Assembly: GCA_003164335.1 (NCBI GenBank)
Contig: PLTF01000064.1
Span: 5,009-44,324 of the forward strand
Reading direction: 5' to 3'
Length of the DNA stretch: 39,316 nucleotides
Origin: Fibrobacterota bacterium
GTDB lineage: Bacteria > Fibrobacterota > Chitinivibrionia > Chitinivibrionales > Chitinispirillaceae
Positions 7,498-15,711 of the stretch are shown here, one piece after another (within the stretch, counting starts at the first letter, position 1; each line of letters begins with the position of its first letter). The notes beneath the pieces are model-generated. The model worked only from the letters and a program-made list of their open reading frames with translations. It was not told where the DNA came from and did no database searches. The position numbers and the translations under genes are program-made.

Positions 7498-9783
7498 TTA
7501 ATGCCAGATGAGAAGCGAATCCATGTTATTGTTACCCACGAGATGCATCCAGGAATTAATCCTGATAAAATCGGTATCGCTCAGAGCATCGGAGCCCATG
7601 GTCTGGAACCGCGCCTCCCAGCGCCATCCGGCACTGTCCGATTCCAGGATGCTGTCGATTTGCCACTCGCTCAGCACCACCGTATCAACAGCCGTTCCAT
7701 TGCGTGCCGGAATCTGGACGCCGTTTGACCCGAGCAGGTCGATGTACCCGGCCTGGTGAGCCTTCCCGGAATCGCCGATATAGGCCCACACGGAATCGAG
7801 CGGCAGCGAGTCCAGGGCGTTCATGTGCGCATGTGAAGCCATGAGAGCGTAGAGGTTCAGGTACACATTCGATTTATTCAGGGTATTCATGTGGACGGTG
7901 GCAGTTATCCCGTCCAGTTTGGTGATATACCGCGACGCCTTGGGCACCTTGAAGCGGCCGGTGCCGAGGTCGAGACTCGCTGAAGAATCGACCTTCCAGG
8001 CAAGGACGGCATTCAACCGGGCTTTGACGTTGGCTTTCAGGGACATTTCCCCCATGTAGAGAGCGTACTTCGGCTGGCTCGGCTGTGTCAACTCATTGAT
8101 CGCCCGCAAATACGTACCGACCGGCACCTTGACCCCGATGGCGATATACAGTGAATCCGGATATTGATTTATAAGATTGGTGATGGTGGTCGGCGAAAGC
8201 CTGAATATCGTGTCGTTGACGACATTATGCAGGGTCGTGCTCGAATCCACCTGGACGGTAGGATTGAGGGGATTAAAAATCGCGAAAGTAACGCCCAGCG
8301 TATCGATAAAAGCCCGCCGGGGAGTCAGAAGGGTGCTGTCGGGCAGGTTCGGCGTCAGGAAGATATCCGCCCAGACTTTAGACAGTATGAGCCGATTCAC
8401 CAGTGAGTCTTTCGACGCGGAACTCCAGGGAAATGGGACCGCCACCTTGGCCGTGTCGCCGTTCCGGATGTAGGGCCGCACCACCGTACCGGCCATTTCC
8501 AGGAATTTAAAATTCGGGGACCGGATGGTAAAAAGCATCGAATCGCCGGCTGAAATCGTTTCCATTTTACCCTGCGGCGTGGTGTTGGTCACCGTATACA
8601 CGACGCGTGAGACCGATTCGCCGGAGTCGCCGGCGGAATTGACCGCGCTTGGGCTCCAGATTGGGAACAGCCGTAACCCGGAAAGGTTGACTTTCAAAGA
8701 GTCCGTGATTGAGCCGTTCGGGAAAATGGGCTGGGGGGCTGATGTCGCTTGTCCGAAATAATAGCTTGAATCCAGGCCATTGGCATTCGCAGCGGTAAGG
8801 GTTGCAACGGAAGTCAGGTTATTCTGAACGCAATACGCCGTGTTCCAGATATTGAGTTGCGTGATATTAATCTGCATCGAAATCTGCGTGTAGTTATGGA
8901 AGGCATAGACGAACGATCCGGTAAGGATATCGATATAATCGACGTTGAGCGTGTCGGTCAGGTTATAGTCGTTTGTCACCAGAGTGCTGAAAGTAACGAG
9001 ACTGTCCATCACCTGGGCATAGCTGGCCTGTAACCCGTTGGCCGCAAAACTCAGCGTAACGGAGGAGGCAGCGCTTGCCGAACCCTGAAGACTGACCGGC
9101 AGCGCGCCCCCGGAGATCGACTGGCCGGCCACGGGCACCTGAATCGTGGTCGAGGAGTTCGGTCCCAGCGCACCTACCGGCTGTGCAGTGCCGAATATGG
9201 TGACATTCAGACCGGTAAGGTTAGTGCCCGAATTGTTGGTGACGGTAAGCTGCATTGCGGGAGAACTTCCGGCAAAGACGACCGCGGATATTTCGGGAGT
9301 GAGCGTCACCGTTGACGAGACATTAAAACTTCCCGCAGACACGGGGACCGTCACCGTATAGTTGGCCGCATTGGCTATCGTGATAGGACCTAACCGGGGA
9401 TGGTAATTCTGTGACGCCATGGAATCCTGCGTCACCGGGTAGGAGATGCTGTCGGTCTGCAGGATGGAAAATGCCACGGTATCCCCGGAACTGGTATCGG
9501 AAAGCAGACTCAGGGGATTGGTGGTGTCGTAGTAAACTCCGGTGTCCTTCTTGCTTCTTCCCCCGCCGGTAACCGTAATATTCTGGCCATTAATCTGGGA
9601 AAAGAGACTGGACATTTGCTGACCAAGGAAAAAGGAGTCATTGGTCAGCGGAACATCGATAACCGACTGCCATCGAAGGTTCGATTGGCTCGATGGGTTG
9701 GAACACTGCAACTGCGGTATAAAAAAAGCGGCAACGATAATAGCAACGGAGATTTTCCATCTGAGCTTTTTGACGGCTATCAC
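7498..9783 (-). CDS. large predicted lipoprotein, unknown function
   Basis: A 761-residue protein. The GTG start at 9783 has AAAGGAGA 6-7 bases upstream. Residues 1-27 are a lipoprotein signal: VKKLRWK, a hydrophobic run, then Pro-Gln-Leu-Gln-Cys. The mature protein is Ser/Thr/Asn-rich and beta-rich with no known catalytic motif. One section (about 160-260) reads like an immunoglobulin-type or BACON-type fold ('VTNNSGTNLTGLNVTIFG'), and the rest has the look of large cell-surface lipoproteins of the FCB group. It is the first gene of a two-gene operon with the OmpA-family protein and has a clear sigma-70-type promoter. The pairing suggests an outer-membrane complex of the two, which is inference. 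Confidence 0.85.
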   Translation of the reverse strand: MIAVKKLRWKISVAIIVAAFFIPQLQCSNPSSQSNLRWQSVIDVPLTNDSFFLGQQMSSLFSQINGQNITVTGGGRSKKDTGVYYDTTNPLSLLSDTSSGDTVAFSILQTDSISYPVTQDSMASQNYHPRLGPITIANAANYTVTVPVSAGSFNVSSTVTLTPEISAVVFAGSSPAMQLTVTNNSGTNLTGLNVTIFGTAQPVGALGPNSSTTIQVPVAGQSISGGALPVSLQGSASAASSVTLSFAANGLQASYAQVMDSLVTFSTLVTNDYNLTDTLNVDYIDILTGSFVYAFHNYTQISMQINITQLNIWNTAYCVQNNLTSVATLTAANANGLDSSYYFGQATSAPQPIFPNGSITDSLKVNLSGLRLFPIWSPSAVNSAGDSGESVSRVVYTVTNTTPQGKMETISAGDSMLFTIRSPNFKFLEMAGTVVRPYIRNGDTAKVAVPFPWSSASKDSLVNRLILSKVWADIFLTPNLPDSTLLTPRRAFIDTLGVTFAIFNPLNPTVQVDSSTTLHNVVNDTIFRLSPTTITNLINQYPDSLYIAIGVKVPVGTYLRAINELTQPSQPKYALYMGEMSLKANVKARLNAVLAWKVDSSASLDLGTGRFKVPKASRYITKLDGITATVHMNTLNKSNVYLNLYALMASHAHMNALDSLPLDSVWAYIGDSGKAHQAGYIDLLGSNGVQIPARNGTAVDTVVLSEWQIDSILESDSAGWRWEARFQTMGSDALSDTDFIRINSWMHLVGNNNMDSLLIWH

Positions 9784-9873
9784 GGCACGTCTCCTTTCAA
9801 AAGATGAAAGAGTCGGTCTGAGGCAACTGAACGAACAGTGTTAAGGCTCCCCCAAAAAATAGTAATGATGAGT

Positions 9874-9902
9874 ATTATAATTTTCGCAAAATTTAAAAGC
9901 AA
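9874..9902 (-). promoter_or_regulatory. sigma-70-type promoter of the lipoprotein-OmpA operon
   Basis: On the minus strand TTGCTT (9902-9897) and a perfect TATAAT (9879-9874) are separated by 17 bases. Transcription would start near 9867 and leave an 80-base leader before the GTG at 9783. The surrounding DNA is A/T-rich. Confidence 0.75.
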
Positions 9903-9988
9903 CTGAAAACGGCAAGGTGAAATTTTTGCGCCGGATTGACCGACTCCTTCAGGACGGCCGGAACTTCCGGCGGCTCTGCGGGAAGATC

Positions 9989-10002
9989 TTGATTCACATC
10001 AA
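9989..10002 (+). promoter_or_regulatory. FNR/HcpR-type operator upstream of hcp
   Basis: TTGATTCACATCAA is an exact match to the FNR-family consensus TTGAT-N4-ATCAA. Its centre (9995.5) lies 41.5 bases before the start point predicted from the -10 element TATTTT at 10025-10030. This is the class II position of FNR/CRP activators. HcpR, DNR and FNR proteins are known to control hcp in many anaerobes. Which regulator acts here cannot be told from the window. Confidence 0.75.
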
Positions 10003-10024
10003 GGCAGCACCGAATCTATCCTTC

Positions 10025-10030
10025 TATTTT
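10025..10030 (+). promoter_or_regulatory. -10 element of the hcp promoter
   Basis: TATTTT lies 22 bases downstream of the FNR-type site. No good -35 hexamer is present, as expected for an activator-dependent class II promoter. Predicted start about 10037, giving a 66-base leader. Confidence 0.55.
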
Positions 10031-10102
10031 ATCCCCGGACGTCGAATAGAACCGGTCTTCAGGGGACCTGAAGACCATTCACTTCAGGACAGGAGTGGTG
10101 CC

Positions 10103-11743
10103 ATGAAAATGTTTTGTAATCAGTGCGAACAGACCGCCCGCGGCGCGGGATGCGATATCAGGGGTGTTTGCGGGAAAGCGCCGGAGGTCGCTCTCCTGCA
10201 GGATATCCTTATTTACCAGCTCAAAGGCATCGGTTATCTGGCCCATAAGGCCCGGGCTCTCGGGGCGGTCGACGAGCGGATCGACCGGCATACGATTGAG
10301 GCGCTGTTCTCCACGGTCACCAACGTGAATTTCAGCGAAACCCGGCTGGAACGGCTTGTCAGCGAGGGTGAGGAGTGCCGGTCTGTCGCGGTAAAGCTGC
10401 TTGCCTCGGCAGCGGCGGCGGCGGCGCTCAGGGTGAATGAGGCGGATTGGCCCGCGGCGGCGCGAGGAACACCGGAGACGGATGCGGCAAACATAGCCGA
10501 CCAGGTCGGCATTCTCGCGGGTACACAAAATGAGGACATCCGATCACTCCGGCTTCTCCTGCTCTTTGGGATCAAGGGCATTGCGGCCTATGCCGACCAT
10601 GCACTCATCCTCGGCGAAAATGTCGGGGCCATTGCCGCATTCCTGCACGAAGCGTTGGCCGCCCTCTGCGATGATTCGGTAACGCAGCAATCGATGGTCG
10701 ACCTCGTCCTGGCATGCGGCAAAACTGCCGTTTCCTGCATGGCGCTTCTTGACAAGGCACATACGGGGCGATACGGTCATCCCGTTCCGACGAACGTGCC
10801 CACCGGCCTCCAGGGCGGCCCATCCATTGTTATAAGCGGCCATGACCTGCTCGATCTCGAAGAACTGCTCAAACAGACGGAAGGAAGGGGAGTCAAGGTT
10901 TATACTCACGGGGAAATGCTGCCCGCGCACGGGTACCCCGGCCTGTCGAAGTACCCTCACCTGGCCGGTCACTTCGGCACCGCCTGGCAGAACCAGCAGA
11001 AGGAGTTCGATGGAGCACCGGCTGCATTTCTCTTCACGACCAACTGCATCCAGCAACCTCGCGAAAGTTATAAAGACCGGGTCTTCACCTGCGGTCTCGT
11101 GGCATTTCCCGGCGTTGCCGCCATAGAAAACCGTGACTTCGAACCGGTCATTCAAAAAGCGCTGTCGCTATCCGGAAGCGCAGCGACCGGAAAGCCGCTC
11201 CTTACCGGATGCGGCCATAATGCCGTCCTTTCGCTGGCCGACAAGGTAGTTGCTCTTGTAAAGACCGGTAAAATAAAGCGCTTCTTTGTGATCGGCGGCT
11301 GTGACGGCGCCAGGCCGGGCCGCAACTATTATACCGACCTTGCCGATGCCGTGCCCGCCGATTGCGTCATCATAACCCTCGCCTGCGGCAAGTTCCGGTT
11401 CAACAGCCATGACTTCGGCACCATCGACGGGATTCCCCACCTGCTCGACGCAGGGCAGTGCAATGATGCCCACTCGGTCATAACCGTCGCGCAGGCGCTT
11501 GCGACCGCATTCCAGTGCGGCATTAACGACCTCCCGGTCTCCATTATTCTTTCGTGGTACGAGCAGAAGGCCGTTGCCGTCCTCCTGGCGCTTCTTTCGC
11601 TCGGGTTCAAGGGAATAAGGATCGGGCCCAGCCTGCCGGCCTTTCTGACACCGAACGTCCTGGCCCTGCTGGTCAATGCCTTCGGACTCAAGCCCATCGC
11701 TACGGTAGAGGAGGATATGGCGGCAATTGTCGGCAAACAGTAG
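10103..11743 (+). CDS. hcp: hydroxylamine reductase / hybrid cluster protein
   Basis: A 546-residue cytoplasmic iron-sulfur enzyme. The N-terminal cysteines C5, C8, C17 and C23 give C-x2-C-x8-C-x5-C, the [4Fe-4S] spacing of class I Hcp in strict anaerobes. Later motifs are those of the hybrid Fe-S-O cluster site: 'TTNCIQQP', 'TGCGHNAVL', 'GGCDGARPGRNYY' and 'LACGKFRFN'. The family reduces hydroxylamine in vitro and acts physiologically on nitric oxide and in protein S-nitrosylation. I start at the ATG at 10103, which has AGGAG 7 bases upstream and the correct family N-terminus. The frame is open back to 9917, but the operator and -10 element lie inside that stretch. No hcr (NADH oxidoreductase) partner is adjacent. 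The gene is alone between a divergent gene and a convergent gene. Confidence 0.97.
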   Translation: MKMFCNQCEQTARGAGCDIRGVCGKAPEVALLQDILIYQLKGIGYLAHKARALGAVDERIDRHTIEALFSTVTNVNFSETRLERLVSEGEECRSVAVKLLASAAAAAALRVNEADWPAAARGTPETDAANIADQVGILAGTQNEDIRSLRLLLLFGIKGIAAYADHALILGENVGAIAAFLHEALAALCDDSVTQQSMVDLVLACGKTAVSCMALLDKAHTGRYGHPVPTNVPTGLQGGPSIVISGHDLLDLEELLKQTEGRGVKVYTHGEMLPAHGYPGLSKYPHLAGHFGTAWQNQQKEFDGAPAAFLFTTNCIQQPRESYKDRVFTCGLVAFPGVAAIENRDFEPVIQKALSLSGSAATGKPLLTGCGHNAVLSLADKVVALVKTGKIKRFFVIGGCDGARPGRNYYTDLADAVPADCVIITLACGKFRFNSHDFGTIDGIPHLLDAGQCNDAHSVITVAQALATAFQCGINDLPVSIILSWYEQKAVAVLLALLSLGFKGIRIGPSLPAFLTPNVLALLVNAFGLKPIATVEEDMAAIVGKQ

Positions 11744-11765
11744 CAGGCGCGGAGAGAATGATTGG

Positions 11766-11791
11766 GGGACCGGAGGGCAGGTGCCGGTCCC
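11766..11791. terminator. hairpin between convergent hcp and MEMO1-AMMECR1 genes
   Basis: GGGACCGG (11766-11773) and CCGGTCCC (11784-11791) form an 8-bp GC-rich stem with a 10-base loop. It lies 23 bases after the hcp stop, and its right arm touches the stop codon of the opposing gene. There is no T tract, so its terminator role is uncertain. Confidence 0.45.
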
Positions 11792-13200
11792 TACTCGCTG
11801 AAATGTTCTGCCCGGTAACGCTTGACCGTGGAGGTCTTCCATCCGTCCCGCGCCATTCCGGCCTTGCGTGAGAGGTGTTCGAGAAACTGCACCCGATCGG
11901 GAAGCTGCTCCCACACCTGGGGCAGGAAGGTCGCCTGCAGCAAACCGCTCTGCAGGATTATGCCGTCGACCTGCGGGACGATTTTCTCAAGCAGGTCGGC
12001 GGGATCCTTATATGCAAGCGGGGTCGGCTGCGAGAGCACAGACAGTTCTATTTTGATTTCGGGCAGTTCTTCCTGCGTAACACCCGGAAAACGGGGATCG
12101 GCAAGGGCCGCATTCCGGGTGTTTTCCATTGCCGCCTGAAAGAGCGGCCGAATCGGCTCGATATACCCGATGCAGCCTCGAAGTTCACCTTTCAGGGTTA
12201 GCGTCACGAAGCAGCCCCGATGCTTCCCGGCAGCGTCCGGCGGATCCTGAGGCAACGGACACTCCTCTTTCTTTACCGAGGCTTCGAGGCTCAGACGGGC
12301 AAGCCGGAGAAGATACCGCTTAACCTCATCGGTCAACATACACCGGGACGAATCGGCCGGAAAGTCACCGGAAGAATCGGTGCGTCCGGAGACCCTCCGG
12401 GGTACCAGGGCAATTGACGCGTAACCGACTACCCGCCCGGCTCCCGAATCGGGCGAGGTATCGAATGAGGTCCGGCTGTCGAGCAGCTGCGGATCGAGAC
12501 CCATTTTCCCGGCAAGGACCATCGCAATGCGTATCGGCAGCTCGCCGCAGGCATCAATAAGCCCCTCCGCATCCCCGGACAGAATCGCGGCAATGCTCCT
12601 GTCGTCCTCAAACCGCGCTTCAGCCTGCGTAAGATAGTGCGAGAAATCCGAAGATACGACAACCAGGGTGGAATCGTCGATAAGCGGAAAGATGCATCCG
12701 GCCGCCTGCGCCGGATCAACCTGCGAGACCAGAAGCGGAACGATCGTGAACGATGAAAGCCGCCTCTGCAAAAAAGGCAGCTGCACCTCAAGACTGTGCT
12801 CGGACTCGTGGGCGTGATCGTCGGTAAAGGCCACCGGGCTCGCAAGGAGGGTCCGGACCCGATCCCGGTCGATGGCTACCCGGCCGAGGGGCGTTTCGAA
12901 CCATGCAACCGAAGGAGCCGCAATTCCGCGAACCGGTACATAATGCGGAGGGCCCAGTATGATGACGGTCCGTACTGCGGAATCGATCGCGGCATACGCC
13001 TTTCCTGCAACCGGGCCGGAATACCGGTAGCCTGCATGAGGGCTTATGATAATTTTCGGCGCCGACGGCAGAGATTCACCAAGGGCAATGAAATTGTCAA
13101 CCATATCCCGGAGAGAATCGGAGGCGGCAGGGTAAAAGCGTCCTGCAACGGCAGGGCTCCTCCCCGTCTCCTGCAGGGGTCCCGACTGGAAGGTATTCAT
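11791..13200 (-). CDS. fused AmmeMemoRadiSam protein B-A (MEMO1 plus AMMECR1 domains)
   Basis: A 469-residue cytoplasmic protein with two domains. Residues about 15-270 are a MEMO1 (protein B) domain with 'SPHAGYRYSGPVAGKAY', 'LGPPHY', 'ESEHSLEVQLPFLQ' and 'VSSDFSHY'. MEMO1 is related to non-haem iron dioxygenases. Residues about 290-465 are an AMMECR1 (protein A) domain with the hallmark 'LRGCIGYIEP'. In many bacteria and archaea these occur with a radical SAM protein (the AmmeMemoRadiSam system), whose biochemical role is unsettled; that third gene is not in this window. The ATG at 13200 follows GGAGGA at good spacing. It is the last gene of a bamD-nadD-B/A run, 48 bases after nadD. Fusion of the two domains in one chain is known in this system. 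Confidence 0.92.
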   Translation of the reverse strand: MNTFQSGPLQETGRSPAVAGRFYPAASDSLRDMVDNFIALGESLPSAPKIIISPHAGYRYSGPVAGKAYAAIDSAVRTVIILGPPHYVPVRGIAAPSVAWFETPLGRVAIDRDRVRTLLASPVAFTDDHAHESEHSLEVQLPFLQRRLSSFTIVPLLVSQVDPAQAAGCIFPLIDDSTLVVVSSDFSHYLTQAEARFEDDRSIAAILSGDAEGLIDACGELPIRIAMVLAGKMGLDPQLLDSRTSFDTSPDSGAGRVVGYASIALVPRRVSGRTDSSGDFPADSSRCMLTDEVKRYLLRLARLSLEASVKKEECPLPQDPPDAAGKHRGCFVTLTLKGELRGCIGYIEPIRPLFQAAMENTRNAALADPRFPGVTQEELPEIKIELSVLSQPTPLAYKDPADLLEKIVPQVDGIILQSGLLQATFLPQVWEQLPDRVQFLEHLSRKAGMARDGWKTSTVKRYRAEHFSE

Positions 13201-13248
13201 GGGCTGTCCTCCGCCGGAAGCCCGGCCATTATCGTAACGGGCGCCCGC

Positions 13249-14004
13249 TCAGGGCTCCTGTACCCTGCATCCTGCCGCCATACCGGTTGCCGGTACGCCT
13301 CTGGGTAACGAATAAAGCCGGTTTTTTACGATATACTCACCCACGGCGTCCGGGATCAGGTAGCGGCACCGATAGCCTTTCGCGAGGTACTCCCGAAGGA
13401 TAGTTGCACTGATACCCCACTCCGGCGCGGGAAAAGGAAGAAAATTACCGCCGGCAAGCGCGGGAGGAATCAAAAGCGAATAGTCAGGACGGTGCACGAC
13501 GCAAAAAGCAACCAGGTGCAGCAGTTCCTGGTACCGGTGCCAGGTTTCAATCTCATACAGATTGTCGGACCCGATGATAAAGAAAAACGGCCGGTGGGGA
13601 AATACTTGCCGGAGCATTTGTATCGTATCGAAGGTATACGAGAGCCGGGTCTGGTGCACCTCTTCCTCCCGGATTTCAAAGGAGGGCTCGCCGGTTACGG
13701 CAAGACGGAGCATTGCAAGCCGGTGCTCGGCAGATTCGCCGGGAAACGGCTTATGGGGTGGCCGGCCCGATGGGATGAAGAGAACCCTGGATAACTTGAA
13801 AAAATCAATGGCGAGGGCTGCTATGGCGAGGTGCCCGTTATGGATCGGGTCGAACGTTCCGCCCAGAAGCCCCAGTGGCGTTGTATCTTCTCCGCCCGAA
13901 AGGGACGATCCATCCCCTGCCGGGTTTTCACTCTCTGCAGCGGTTACGCAGCTCGCGGACCTTTGCGGCGAGCTCCCCGGAATTGTCCTGGGCGGCAAGT
14001 TCAT
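13249..14004 (-). CDS. nadD: nicotinate-nucleotide adenylyltransferase
   Basis: Converts nicotinate mononucleotide and ATP to deamido-NAD in NAD synthesis. The nucleotidyltransferase signature 'GGTFDPIHNGHL' begins near residue 48, 'GRPPHKPF' follows, and 'GISATILREYL' near the C-terminus is the ISxTxxR-type motif. The whole ORF is 251 residues, but the catalytic domain starts about 40 residues late. I find no ATG, GTG or TTG start in frame between residue 4 and the core, so the ATG at 14004, with GAGG 7-9 bases upstream, is the best available start. This makes the gene overlap bamD by 77 bases in another frame and gives the enzyme a Ser/Gly/Pro-rich, probably disordered extension. A non-canonical start nearer the core is the alternative. 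Confidence 0.93.
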   Translation of the reverse strand: MNLPPRTIPGSSPQRSASCVTAAESENPAGDGSSLSGGEDTTPLGLLGGTFDPIHNGHLAIAALAIDFFKLSRVLFIPSGRPPHKPFPGESAEHRLAMLRLAVTGEPSFEIREEEVHQTRLSYTFDTIQMLRQVFPHRPFFFIIGSDNLYEIETWHRYQELLHLVAFCVVHRPDYSLLIPPALAGGNFLPFPAPEWGISATILREYLAKGYRCRYLIPDAVGEYIVKNRLYSLPRGVPATGMAAGCRVQEP

Positions 14005-14689
14005 TGAGCACCTCTTCGGCTTCGGCCTTCCGGTTGAGTTCTACCATCATCTGACTCATATTGAGCCGAGCCTGTAATCCAAGTTTCGAAGCGGGATAAT
14101 CCTGAAGAAAGGTCTTATAATAAATAATCGCCGACTCTTTTTGCCCGAGTTTCTGGTAAAACCTGGCAGCGTCGAACTCTTTTTCCGCCAGTCGTTCTAC
14201 CGTTGCCTTCAGGTACTTCGCGGCGCTGTCGGCAAACGGGGAGGAGGGGAAACTCTCAAGAAAATCCTTGAATACCCGCTGCGCCTCAGCCATTTCCGCC
14301 TGATCGCGATCGACCGACCGGGACGATTTTAAGACGCAATACCCGATCCTGAACCGCGATTCATCGAGGAACGGGGAGCGGGGGAAATCCTGGGTAAGCC
14401 TCGTGAACTCAACCTTTGCCTCGGGATAAAATTTCATCTGCATGAGGCACATGGCAAGGTAGTACTGGGCAGTGTCCATTATCTCGCTGCCGCTGCATTT
14501 GTCCTTTATATCATCCAGAAGACTCTTTGCGGCGTTTAATTTGCCCGCATCGTACCGTTTTATCGCATCGGCCATATGCATCGAGCAGAGCGCCCGCTGC
14601 GAAAGATGCGACCGGCGCGTTCCGGCACAGGAGGCGCCGATTGCCGCAACTGCCACACAGCACCATAGGAGTAACTGTTTCGATTTCAT
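13928..14689 (-). CDS. bamD: BamD-type outer-membrane lipoprotein (TPR)
   Basis: A 253-residue lipoprotein of the YfiO/BamD family, the essential lipoprotein partner of BamA in outer-membrane protein assembly. The N-terminus is a lipoprotein signal (KSKQLLLW, hydrophobic run, Ile-Gly-Ala-Ser-Cys at about 17-21). Tetratricopeptide-like helical pairs follow, with typical phrases 'AQYYLAMCLMQMKFYPEAKVEF' at about residues 75-95 and 'FLESFPSSPFADSAAKYL'. The stretch 'RLAEKEFDAARFYQKLG' closely matches the BamD signature. The start ATG at 14689 gives the right signal peptide. It is the first gene of the leftward run and is divergent from panD across about 210 bases. The 3' end overlaps the nadD start by 77 bases. 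Confidence 0.9.
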   Translation of the reverse strand: MKSKQLLLWCCVAVAAIGASCAGTRRSHLSQRALCSMHMADAIKRYDAGKLNAAKSLLDDIKDKCSGSEIMDTAQYYLAMCLMQMKFYPEAKVEFTRLTQDFPRSPFLDESRFRIGYCVLKSSRSVDRDQAEMAEAQRVFKDFLESFPSSPFADSAAKYLKATVERLAEKEFDAARFYQKLGQKESAIIYYKTFLQDYPASKLGLQARLNMSQMMVELNRKAEAEEVLNELAAQDNSGELAAKVRELRNRCRE

Positions 14690-14902
14690 TGAATAGTAAA
14701 ATAGAATATGCCTCCCGGTCGTGCGAGGTTAAGATGCGCATGCAGGGCAATCCCGGCCCGCGAAGGTGCCGTCCGATCCGTTCCGGCACCGGCCATAAAC
14801 GGGACGGTACCCGGAGAGAGCGGGCGATTGTATTTTTACGTCCTGAAAGCGGCTATATCTTTCCCGGACCGATTTAACCGAATAGAAGGAGTTGTCAATT
14901 CA
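14690..14902. promoter_or_regulatory. divergent promoter region between bamD and panD
   Basis: This 213-base gap must serve both directions. On the minus strand TTAACC and TATTCT 18 bases apart (about 14715-14744) are a fair promoter candidate for bamD. On the plus strand, TATATC near 14853 could be a -10 for panD, but no well-spaced -35 is evident. AAGGAG at 14886-14891 is the panD ribosome-binding site, 11 bases before the ATG. Confidence 0.4.
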
Positions 14903-15250
14903 ATGCAACGAATGTTTCTGCATAGCAAAATACGAGACATCCGCCTTACCGCCCTGCGTCCCGATTATGAAGGCAGCATTACCATTGATGAAGAGTACCT
15001 TGCACAAGCAGGCATTCTTCCGTTCGAAGAGGTACATGTCCTGAATCTTTCGACCGGGGGACGAATCGTCACCTATGCAATTGCCGGGGACCGGGGATCG
15101 GGATGCATCGAACTCAACGGGCCCGCCGCCCGTCTCGGCATGCCGGGCGATGAGATCATGGTTCTCACCTATGTCCTCCTGGAAAGTACGGAAATTGAGG
15201 GGCATACGCCGACCATCGTTTCCATCAATCCCGCACGACGGAACCGGTGA
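14903..15250 (+). CDS. panD: aspartate 1-decarboxylase
   Basis: Makes beta-alanine from L-aspartate for pantothenate and coenzyme A. The protein is 115 residues and is a self-processing pyruvoyl enzyme. With the start at 14903 the cleavage site Gly24-Ser25 falls at the same numbers as in E. coli, within 'YEGSITID'. The known active-site residues Lys9, Arg54 and Tyr58 also line up ('TYAIAGDRGS', 'NGPAARL'). This supports the chosen ATG over the open frame that runs upstream to 14708. The next gene begins at a GTG that overlaps the panD stop (GTGA), so the three genes from panD to rsfS form a coupled operon. No other pantothenate genes are in the window. Confidence 0.96.
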   Translation: MQRMFLHSKIRDIRLTALRPDYEGSITIDEEYLAQAGILPFEEVHVLNLSTGGRIVTYAIAGDRGSGCIELNGPAARLGMPGDEIMVLTYVLLESTEIEGHTPTIVSINPARRNR

Positions 15251-15711
15251 ACTCAAAAAATACGACAGCCGCACCGACGGAAAAGTCGCCGAAAAATCTG
15301 CTTATTTTTATAACTATCGGCATCATTCTTTTGCTTGCCGTGTTTCTGGGTGTTGCGCGCCGCGGCGCGACGGGAACACATGAACCGGTAAAAACCGAAA
15401 AACGGGCAACCGTTCCGTACCTCGGCCCGGTTCAGGTATTGAACGGATGCGGCGCAGTCGGCGCCGGCGAGGGAATGGCGGATTTCCTGCGCTCCAGAAA
15501 TTTCGATGTGAAAAATATCGGCAACGCACCGGAACGGAATTATCCCTTCACCCTTGTTATCGCGCGATCGAAGGATATGACCGTTGCGCGTCAGATTACG
15601 GATTCGCTCCATGCAGGCCATTGCATGCTTCTGCGCAACGGCGACACAACGTATCAGGTCACGGTCATCATCGGCTCTGACTATCCCGATTACAAAGAGA
15701 GACTCCAGTGA
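15247..15711 (+). CDS. membrane-anchored LytR_C-domain protein
   Basis: A 154-residue protein. The GTG at 15247 overlaps the panD stop. Residues about 17-38 are a single membrane segment after a short polar N-terminus, so the rest should face the periplasm. Residues about 58-150 match the LytR_C (LytR/CpsA/Psr C-terminal) domain pattern: 'GPVQVLNGCGAVGAGEGMAD', then a strand-helix arrangement and 'DYPDYKERLQ' at the end. In longer proteins this domain follows a LytR ligase domain, which is absent here. Stand-alone forms next to rsfS are common in several phyla, which fits its position directly before rsfS. The function of the stand-alone domain is not established. Confidence 0.85.
   Translation: MNSKNTTAAPTEKSPKNLLIFITIGIILLLAVFLGVARRGATGTHEPVKTEKRATVPYLGPVQVLNGCGAVGAGEGMADFLRSRNFDVKNIGNAPERNYPFTLVIARSKDMTVARQITDSLHAGHCMLLRNGDTTYQVTVIIGSDYPDYKERLQ

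Noticed and set aside
9917-10102. Longer hcp start giving a 608-residue protein
   Set aside because: The extension contains the FNR-type operator and the -10 element, and the family N-terminus begins at 10103 with a good ribosome-binding site.
14708-14902. Longer start for panD
   Set aside because: The Gly24-Ser25 cleavage site and active-site numbering match the family only from 14903, and the extension is Arg/Pro-rich with no likeness to the family.
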